From: Agelas oroides
Lineage: Eukaryota > Porifera > Demospongiae > Agelasida > Agelasidae
Assembly: GCA_949130485.1 (NCBI GenBank)
Contig: OX422191.1
Coordinates: 1,181,441-1,245,440 of the forward strand
DNA: 64,000 bases
Direction of reading: 5' to 3'
Both the position numbers and the translations under genes were made by a program. The notes beneath the pieces are model-generated. The model was given only the letters and a program-made list of their open reading frames with translations. It was not told where the DNA came from and searched no databases. Positions 49,500 through 56,739 of this stretch are shown here, one piece after another; position 1 is the stretch's first letter; each line of letters opens with the position of its first letter.

Positions 49500-50117
49500 C
49501 TGAAGAAGGTCAGGCAACAGAAATAGGGGAGCTGCTTCACGTAATATATGCTTAGCTAAACTTACGTTATGTGAGAAAGAATTAAATTAAGAACTCCCTG
49601 TGAGGCTTGAACTGACACACTCTATATACAGTCTCACTGTACACCTATTAAGTTGCCTCTAACACTTAAAGTGCGCTTTTGGTTACATCAGCACTGCACA
49701 GTGTGTAGAAAGAGTGGAACAGGGAGGAGGTGGGTGGGGTATCGATGGGTGACAAGCACATGGCTGCTGCCAGCTTTGCTGTAGGAATGCTTTGGGTGGC
49801 ACAGGGTACGTCAGTTCTCTCTTTATGTTAGCTTTGAAAACACTATTTCTCACCTTGTAAGGACTTGATTTGTGGTACTGAAGGCAGTTTGGGATCTGAA
49901 CTAATGTTTGCGATATAGCCAAATCCCAAGTGTTACAATAATGTTAATTAGTAGGGTCACGAGTATGTTCAGGATGGCTACAAGTGACTTGCGTTCAGTT
50001 CTGAAGTCAAATTTAGCTCCCACAGAAATATATATGGTACGTATGTTGATAAGGATCCATAGGCTAACAGAAATCTCCAATGAATAAAATTCAGGTGTTG
50101 ATGAAAAGCATGAATAT

Positions 50118-50172
50118 GGCTGGACTCATTGTATCTCCTTGAATTGTGATCTTGTTCAAACTAAGGCCATAG
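50118..50172 (-). pseudogene. Decayed LRR exon relic
   Basis: Same truncated exon as 51808 and 42857: about 40 bases missing, donor changed to ATGAGT and acceptor region to CTATGGCC in place of TGCAGCC. Confidence 0.6.
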
Positions 50173-50280
50173 AATGTCAAAGAACAATAAAAGGAAGGTC
50201 AATCATAAATCTCCAGGAATGTATGTGCTGTAATCACCCCACAGAAACTCACTTTAGCTAATCGATGGAATGCTAGTAAG

Positions 50281-50624
50281 CTAGGTCACAAGCAAGCCTT
50301 CCACAGCTTAGTCGAATACATCTTTACAACCCCCAGCCCCATTCCCATTTTCCAAAGTTAACCATAGGATACCCCCTTGGTGAAGAGATAATTGAGCCGG
50401 AGGCTGAGGTGGTGGATAGTGAGAGAATCCACTCAGGCAATGTGCTTGTACAGTCAACCCACCCAGGCCCGCAACCCCGTCCGCAGGGGATCTCCACCTA
50501 GCTACCACAGTGTATTTAATTGCGAGAGGAAGGACAGCTGTAGTCAAAAAGACCCCGTCTTTATCCATCTCCACATAGATGCATGTGTATAAAGTATAAA
50601 GCCCTCATCCTAACACACTCACAC
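50281..50624. other. Unrecognised intronic DNA
   Basis: Mainly non-repetitive sequence with an 88-codon open frame on the minus strand (50308-50574) that shows no recognisable domain or splice-bounded exon. Nothing supportable as a gene. Confidence 0.4.
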
Positions 50625-51110
50625 TCGTAATTTAAAATGCGAATGAGCTTCACACCCATAACGTAACTGTAGTAACTCAAGTGTGAATGAGCTTCAGACT
50701 CGTAACGGTGAATGAGCCTCACAGTAGTACATGTAACTGAAGTGTGAATGAGCTTCACACTCATAATTTTAAAAATGTGAATGAGCTTCACACTCGTAAC
50801 ATAATGGTGAATGAGCCTCACAGTGGTAACTCAAGTGTGAATGAGCTTCACACTCATAACGTAACTGTGAGTGAGCCTCACAGTAGTAACTCAAGTGTGA
50901 GTGAGCCTCACACTCGTAATTTCTAATGTGAATGAGCTTCACACTCGTAACATAACGGTGAATGAGCCTCACAGTGGTAACTCAAGTGTGAATGAGCTTC
51001 ACACCCGTAGTGTAACTGTGAGTGAGCCTCACAGTAGTAACTCAAGTGTGAGTGAGCCTCACACTCGTAATTTTTAATGTGAATGAGCTTCACACTGTGA
51101 GTGAGCCTCG
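50625..51110. repeat. ~30-bp minisatellite (GTGAATGAGCTTCACACTCGTAAC)
   Basis: About 15 units of roughly 30 bp alternate between GTGAATGAGCTTCACACT and GTGAATGAGCCTCACAGT forms, making a ~60-bp higher-order period. Each unit contains the near-palindrome GTGAATGAGCTTCAC. Open frames run through it on both strands (repeats of VNELHTRN on plus, YECEAHSH on minus), an effect of the 30-bp period. Confidence 0.85.
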
Positions 51111-51314
51111 CAGATAACACAGAGCAGCCCCAACCCCTAGCTCAGCCTTATGGAACCGACTACAGCCCTAGGCGTACCGTTACTATAGTAAAGCACACGC
51201 CATAACTAGCGTAACAATGCCGTTACTAGGATAGGTACGCCGTTACTAAGAGAAGCACGCTCCATTTAAAGCCCGTCGACCGAGTATCACACACAAACAA
51301 CTAATAATACTCAC

Positions 51315-51452
51315 CGTGAGATGGTCGCCGCAGTACAGACCCGAATAATCTTCGGTACAGGAGCGCCTACCAACGAAGAACAAGCCTCCCAGACGTTCCA
51401 CCAAGACGACACGATAGCGAGCCAGAATCTCGTACGTTAACCGTTTGCCCAT
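51315..51452 (-). CDS. Possible first exon of a small nested gene
   Basis: ATG at 51452 opens 46 codons (MGKRLTYEILARYRVV, then LGGLFFVGRRSC, ending CGDHLT) that run exactly into a consensus donor, ACG|GTGAGT, phase 0. Base composition is more G+C-rich than the flanks. No further exon was identified between it and the minisatellite. I do not recognise the product. It could be a genuine nested gene, a captured exon, or chance. Confidence 0.3.
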
Positions 51453-51630
51453 CCCCCTAGTTATTATAAGTTAATATGATAACTCCACCCATTGAGCCCC
51501 ACCCCCAATTTGTTTAGTAATTTGAATATTTATAGCACTGTGAATGCCCATAGCACTATGTGCCAACCAAAAGCTGGGCTCCTCAAAGCAAACCTTAGGC
51601 GGGGAGTGGTCCCGCCCTTTCTGTAGTAGG

Positions 51631-51667
51631 CCACGGGTCGGGAGTTCAAAGGGACCGAAACCCGTGG
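51631..51667. other. Short GC-rich stem-loop
   Basis: CCACGGGT pairs with ACCCGTGG around a loop that can pair further through CGG/CCG. Function unknown; it lies upstream of the exon-like frame at 51315-51452. Confidence 0.4.
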
Positions 51668-51807
51668 TCATGCGAGAACCGGAAAGGGTACTCCCCTGAA
51701 GACCAGTATTTTTTGAGCATATCTCCCGAAAACAGTAACTAACCGCCCCATCCATTTGAGCCATAAATGCCCCACCCATGTTGGTGTTGATGAAAACCAT
51801 GAATATG

Positions 51808-51862
51808 GCTGGACTCATTTTATCTCCTTGAATTGTGATCTTGTTCAAACTAAGGCCATAGA
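51808..51862 (-). pseudogene. Decayed LRR exon relic
   Basis: Keeps the exon's 5' part (LSLNKITIQG-like reading of CTTAGTTTGAACAAGATCAC) but has lost about 40 bases of its 3' half, and the donor has become ATGAGT. Same relic at 42857 and 50118. Confidence 0.6.
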
Positions 51863-52599
51863 ATGTCAAAGAACAATAAAAGGAAGGTCAATCATAAATC
51901 TCCAGGAATGTATGTGCTGTAATCGCCCCACAGAAACTCACTTTAGCTAATCGATGGAATGCTAGTAAGCAAAGTACAGTAGCTAGCGCTTCCCTAGGTA
52001 GTGAACAAAAGTTGGCTAGATAGCTGCTTAGAAGATCCCCACTCCCAAAAAGAGTACACTGGTATGGTAGTGCAATCCATTTCTATGGGTTCTGTACACT
52101 TTCTACATACATTAAAATGGTGATAGCACAAACATAAACTTGACAAACACTCTCAAAGGGATGAAAGGCACACCAGTTTGTAGCTACTATTCGTAGTAAG
52201 TTGTAAATCATCAGTATTATAAAGCTAGAGAGCTCAGCCTCAGGCCTCATGCGACTCGTTCACAAGATAAGCAGTACAGCAGGGACAGTACTACAATAGA
52301 GTGAATGCCTGACCATAAGCTCTAGTCTTTGGAGGTCTTGTCAATAGCCATCTTGATTTTGACCTAAAATTGTTTGCAAACCGTTCTTCAAATGCTACGG
52401 AAAATAATTTTGATGCATTCTAATTAATGCTGAATAGTCCCAAAAACAATTATTTTTGGCCATTCCATAAATCAGAGCGACTATGGTATGTTTCCAAGCG
52501 TCATCTGCAGGCCCTCCCTATTATTTCAGCACAGACCTGGGAACAACACTACAGTGTACACTTCTTAAGAAGCAGCAGGACATGAATTACTAGACTCAC

Positions 52600-52683
52600 T
52601 CTAGCTCTTGAAGGCTCTGGTTCACTTGCAAAGCTCCAACCAATTCATGGGCCCCTATGCTTGTGATCTGGTTGCCACTGAGG
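52600..52683 (-). CDS. LRR exon (LSGNQITSIG type)
   Basis: 84 bp, phase 2/2, acceptor CTGCAG|C and donor GTGAGT. Reads LSGNQITSIGAHELVGAL and ends NQSLQEL. Confidence 0.8.
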
Positions 52684-52751
52684 CTGCAGAATGTCAGACA
52701 ACAAGAGATGGGAGGTGGTTCAGCAAACCTCTTCACTTTGTGTAAGGTATA

Positions 52752-53064
52752 CCGTAGATCTGGTTTTCGTGTTTTATTATTTCATGTAAAAATATTTTCA
52801 TGGCCTAAGATACCAATGAAAAATTTTTAAATTGATTCTATGTTCCCAGGTTTAGTGATCTGGAATGAGACTACGCATCCCAAGAAAGAATGGAGAACAA
52901 ATAGCTTTCTGCGTTCGTGCATGGCTACCACACAGCTGTTGGTGAACTACTCGCGCGCGAAAGAGAACTAGGGAACACTATAGGTATGTACTGTGGCAGT
53001 AAAGACGAACGATTTTACACAAACCACAAAAATATTTATAAAATGAAAATTTCCAGATCTACGG
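52752..53064. mobile_element. 313-bp TA-flanked inverted-repeat element (CCGTAGATCTGG ends)
   Basis: Ends CCGTAGATCTGG and CAGATCTACGG are inverted, each flanked by TA. Unoccupied paralogous positions elsewhere in the array read AAGGTATATTTGGTCTC, which confirms the insertion and the TA duplication typical of Tc1/mariner-type elements. It carries no transposase. Confidence 0.75.
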
Positions 53065-53208
53065 TATTTGGTCTCAGTAACTCACTACTGAGACACAGTA
53101 TAAGACACTGTGTCAGTTTGTCAGTGAAGCGTAGACTATTCCCTGTCTGGTTATTATATTCTCAATACACCATACAAAGCACATAAATACTAACTACTAT
53201 CAACTCAC

Positions 53209-53286
53209 TTCAGTGTCTGCAATGAATGGTTTGTCTTCAAGGCCACAGCTATTGAACTGACTGCTTCATATGATATTCCGTTCAAA
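53209..53286 (-). CDS. LRR exon, divergent type, tandem copy
   Basis: 78 bp, phase 2/2, LNGISYEAVSS then IAVALKTNHSLQTL. It is the tandem duplicate of 54717-54794, 1,508 bp away, with one conserved residue change (S for T). Confidence 0.55.
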
Positions 53287-53377
53287 CTGTATAAATAAAT
53301 AACCTCATTTGAAACAAGTGAAGGGGAGAAGAGAGCATAGTTATTGTACACCTTCCTGTCACTGCAGAAGTACTCAC

Positions 53378-53465
53378 AAGTACCAGTTGAAGCAATCCTC
53401 CACTATTGGTAACAGCACACTGAATGTACTTTACAGCACCAGGAATGACCTTTAACCACGGTTAG
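53378..53465 (-). pseudogene. Broken copy of the transition LRR exon
   Basis: Tandem copy of 54886-54973. The donor GTGAGT is kept, but the 5' part has changed (CTAAAG|CTAACC) and puts a TAA in the expected frame, with an extra T nearby. The inner sequence still encodes AVTNSGGLLQLVL. Confidence 0.5.
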
Positions 53466-53649
53466 CTTTAGTCCCAGCATGCAGTACATGCATTGTGGGG
53501 CAAGCCTGGACCTCAAGCATAGAATTATCTGTAAGTATCACTATTCTGACCTACGGAGTTACCATAACTTACAATTAAATAAATTTAGCCTACTAATCTC
53601 AGCAAGGGTTAGGCCATGGAGGTATAGGTATCACTGAGAGCTTAGCTTA

Positions 53650-53689
53650 TCGGAGATGTGTAATTATTAGTCCAAGAGTCTGCAGCAAG
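53650..53689 (-). pseudogene. Duplicated 3' tip of the NACHT exon
   Basis: About 40 bp match the last coding bases of exon 4 (CTGCAGACTCTTGGACTAAT), with a small deletion. The donor is changed from GTAAGC to ATAAGC. It marks the edge of the 1.5-kb tandem duplication. Confidence 0.6.
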
Positions 53690-54572
53690 GAAATTGATTC
53701 TACATTCCCAGGTTTAGTGATCTGGAACGAGACTACACACGCCAAGAAAATGTGGAGACTGGAGAACAAACAGCTTGCTGTGTTTGTGGCTACCATGCAG
53801 CTGTTGCACTGTAAAAAATTGGAGGTTGATTTAACCCAGAAAAGGTCATCTCAATTGCAGTCTGGATTCATCTAGGTCCAGGCAGTGGCTCACCTACTTT
53901 TGCCAGGGTTTAGGGTTACATCCCTTGTCCAGTGCAGGTTTCTAGCAAACAATGAATTGGGTTGCAAATGAAATTCAATTTGTTATTGCATGTTTGTGCC
54001 AAAAGGGGGTGGAACTCTCACTATATTCATGTATTATTGGATTGACTCTGAAAAATATTCATGCACTATTGGCTAACCTTTTATGCGAGTATTCATGCCA
54101 CATTGGAACTTTGAGTACACAAACACTGTAACCCTACACCGTGGTAAAAGTGGGAGGTGGTATAGATCCTGCAACTGAGGTAACCCATTTTAAACTGAAT
54201 GATGAATCCAGACTGCAACTGAGATGACCTTTTCTGGGTTAAATTAACCTCCAATTTTTTACAGTGTGGTGAACTACTCGCGTACGAAAGAGAACCGGGG
54301 AACGCTGTAGGTATGTACTGTGGCAGTAAAGATGAACAATTTATCGGACACTAAGAAAGTTCTCACGCGTTTGTCACCAGTCACCTGCGGGTATCGAAGA
54401 AGAGCCAGTCTCACACGAAATAACTAGCTTGCTGTGCTGTGAAACTGTGTGTACGAAACATGCTGACCAAAATTATTATCCATTGTAAAATATATTTCAT
54501 GTTTTTTTATCTTTGTGGTGTACACAAACCACAAAAATTTTTGTACAACAAAAATTTCCATATCTACGGTAT
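53690..54572. mobile_element. Copy of the CCGTAGATCTGG element, interrupted by a nested element
   Basis: Inner sequence (TTTAGTGATCTGGAACGAGAC, GGTATGTACTGTGGCAGTAAAG) and the right end (ATATCTACGG|TA) match the complete copy at 52752-53064. The left end is cut off at the duplication junction with the NACHT fragment, and a second element sits inside at 53807. Confidence 0.6.
53807..54266. mobile_element. Nested 460-bp inverted-repeat element (CACTGTAAAAAATT ends)
   Basis: The ends are inverted copies of about 64 bp: CACTGTAAAAAATTGGAGGT on the left and its complement on the right. The empty site in the other copy reads GCTGTTGGTGAACT; the filled site reads GCTGTTG-element-TGGTGAACT, so only TG is duplicated. 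CACTG ends recall the CMC/Chapaev group, but its usual 4-bp target duplication is not seen, so the superfamily is left open. No transposase. Confidence 0.8.
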
Positions 54573-54716
54573 TTGGTCTCAGTAACTCACTACTGAGACA
54601 CAGTATCAGACACTGTGTGTCAGTTTGTCAGTGAAGCGTAGGATTATTCCCTGTCTGGTTATTATATTTTCAATACACCATACAAAGCACATAAATACTA
54701 ACTACTATCAACTCAC

Positions 54717-54794
54717 TTCAGTGTCTGCAATGAATGGTTTGTCTTCAAGGCGACAGCTATTGTACTGACCGCTTCATATGATATTCCGTTCAAA
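54717..54794 (-). CDS. LRR exon, divergent type
   Basis: 78 bp from acceptor TTATACAG|T to donor GTGAGT, reading LNGISYEAVST, then IAVALKTNHSLQTL. It is two codons shorter than the standard exon. An alternative upstream acceptor (CAAATGAG|GTT) would add codons and restore phase 0 with the preceding exon. Nearly identical to 53209-53286. Confidence 0.55.
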
Positions 54795-54885
54795 CTGTAT
54801 AAATAAATAACCTCATTTGAAACAAGTGAAGGGGAGAAGAGAGCATAGTTATTGTACACCTTCATGTCACTGCAGAAGTACTCAC

Positions 54886-54973
54886 AAGTACTAGTTGAAG
54901 CAATCCTCCACTATTGGTAACAGCACACTGAATGTACTTTACAGCACCAGGAATGACCTTAACCATGGCTAGC
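54886..54973 (-). CDS. LRR exon 1 of array (transition LRR after NACHT)
   Basis: Acceptor ACCAG|G, donor ACTT|GTGAGT, 88 bp. Phase 2 entry completes a Trp codon after SGITHL of the NACHT exon, and the frame then reads LAMVKVIPGAVKYIQ and ends GGLLQLVL. It lines up position by position with the 28-residue LRR, but the exit is phase 0 rather than 2, so the junction to the next exon is uncertain. Confidence 0.5.
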
Positions 54974-55149
54974 CTGGTTCCCAGCATGCAGCACATGCAT
55001 TGTGGGGAAAGGCTGGACCTCAAGCATAGAATTATCTGTCAGTATCACTATTCTGGCCTACGAAGTTACCATAACTTACGATTAAATAAATTTAGCCTAC
55101 TAATCTCAGCAAGGGTCAGACCATGGATATCACTGAGAGCTTAGCTTAC

Positions 55150-56668
55150 CAGAGATGTGTAATGCCACTGTAATCATTAGTCCAAGAGTCTGCAGCAAGA
55201 AATCGTGAAAGTTCTCGTGCAGCTTGCGTTCCTAGGACAGATTTGTTCAACACCATTATATGGGAATTTTGCATGTACGGAAGACAATGAAGAAAACTGA
55301 GCATGTCATGTGTGGTAACAACTGACATTCCAACTTCAGCTGATATGGAAGAAAGAACTTGCTGTTTAGCTGTCACATATCCACTTTCAAATCTTGTTCT
55401 TAAAATGTTCTTTTTGTACCAAAAGTATGTAAATGCATCCTTATCCTTCAATGCCTTGTCTAGCTTCTTGTGATTGAGGAAAGTTCCCAAAGAAAGCAAA
55501 AAGTACTCTAGATATGGTACAGCAGAGTTGTGATCTGGTAGTTCATGGTCATTATCTTCAGCATCATGAATAAGTAATTTACCAACTGTTGTAATCAAGT
55601 CTCTGGAGTCCTTAATGACTTTCCTGCTATTTGCCAGTAAAGTATTCTGGAACTGAGACTGCAGTGAATTGGTAGCTAAATCTTTGCTGCCCCTTTTTAG
55701 AAATCTGTTTCTGAACTTAGTTAGCAGTGAGTCATGAGGAAAATCTTCCATGAGCTCTCTCTTGTGCCATTTACTGATCAACACTACCAATGATGTGTAC
55801 AGTTGGGTCCATGTCACAGGAAGATCGTCATATGGAACGTGAGCATAAACATACGTGGTTCCGATTAGGTAGCTAGGTGATGAAACAAGTGCTTTTATTT
55901 CTGGGTTTTCTGCAAGATAGTTCAAGAAATTAACTGCTCTTTCACGGTCAAAGTGTTGAATAACTTGCTTTCCAATTTGTTCATCAGACAGTCCGAGGAT
56001 TTCAAACTGGGTGAAGTTCTTACAAACGGGTTTAACAAAGTCGGAACATGTGGTGGAGATGACTACCGTGGATTTGGAGAAACAACTGTGACCCAATAGA
56101 ATATTGGAAAGTATTCCTCCCTTTTGCAGAGGGGATCGATGAAGGTACTTACGACAAAACCCATCAAGTATAAACAAAATTCTGTTTCCTTTCTCTTCTT
56201 CAATCCAGCGACAAATCTTTTCACTGGAAACAGTGCTGCCTATGAACAGCCTGTCAATCAAGTTTGGCAAAGTGCAACCTTGGTGAAAATCCCAGATGTT
56301 AATGTACAGTACTAGAGAAAACTTTCTCAGCGTGTAATATCTACTCCAGTATCTGCATACTCTGGATATCAGTTCAGTTTTACCACATCCTGGGGGGCCT
56401 TTGAAAACGAAAACACGGCTTTCTCCTTGTGATATACTGTTCAGCACAAACTTCATAGACAGCTCCTGGATCTCTGAGGGAAACTGGTCCATCATCTCAT
56501 AACAGGAAGTATAGTCTAGCTCAGACAAGAGAGGAACATTTTGCACAATTCCAAGTCTTCGATTGAACTTTGGTAGCCTGGGAGCACCAAACCATAGCTT
56601 CCTCTTGGAGAACGAATCCTTCAGAAACCTCTGTTGTAAAATTTCCTGGGCTTTTTGGACTTCAGGAC
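55150..56668 (-). CDS. NLR exon 4: NACHT ATPase domain
   Basis: The exon is 1,519 bp (505 codons), phase 1 in, phase 2 out, between acceptor CTTCATGCAG|GT and donor CTCTG|GTAAGC. The Walker A motif GPPGCGKTEL is at 56376-56399. It is followed by a hydrophobic strand (FSLVLYINIWDF) and Walker B (ILFILDGF at 56157-56180), the sensor-like strand STVVISTT, and FEILGLSDEQIGKQVIQHF, typical of NACHT/STAND NTPases. A helical region (about residues 240-500) corresponds to the winged-helix and NACHT-associated part. It ends SGITHL, which reads straight into the LRRs. NACHT binds ATP and drives receptor oligomerisation. After LDGF the chain reads CRKYLHR, so the usual acidic residues following Walker B are missing. 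The frame is open upstream of 56546 as far as the acceptor, so the whole exon is coding. Confidence 0.93.
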
Positions 56669-56739
56669 CTGCATGAAGTAAGGAAGAGCATTTATATCAT
56701 GAACAGCAACACAAAGTCACACAAATTGTAGTTGCTGAC

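Larger units (their letters stand above)
45112..50235. repeat. Block C copy 3 (LRR exons 46873, 47997, 49407)
   Basis: Collinear with 37765-42960 (offset about 7.29 kb) and 26625-30520 over introns as well as exons, with scattered substitutions and indels. It includes the TA element at 45312. Confidence 0.85.
50095..51970. repeat. ~185-bp direct repeats bracketing a 1.5-kb unique segment
   Basis: The sequence around 50095-50280 (relic LRR exon, then CACTTTAGCTAATCGATGG) recurs almost unchanged at about 51784-51970. Between them lies DNA not found in the sister blocks: a minisatellite and an exon-like open frame. Either the segment inserted with a long flanking duplication, or a tandem duplication was later filled. 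Confidence 0.65.

Noticed and set aside
50625-51110. CRISPR array
   Set aside because: Units are contiguous with no unique spacers, and the context is an animal gene.
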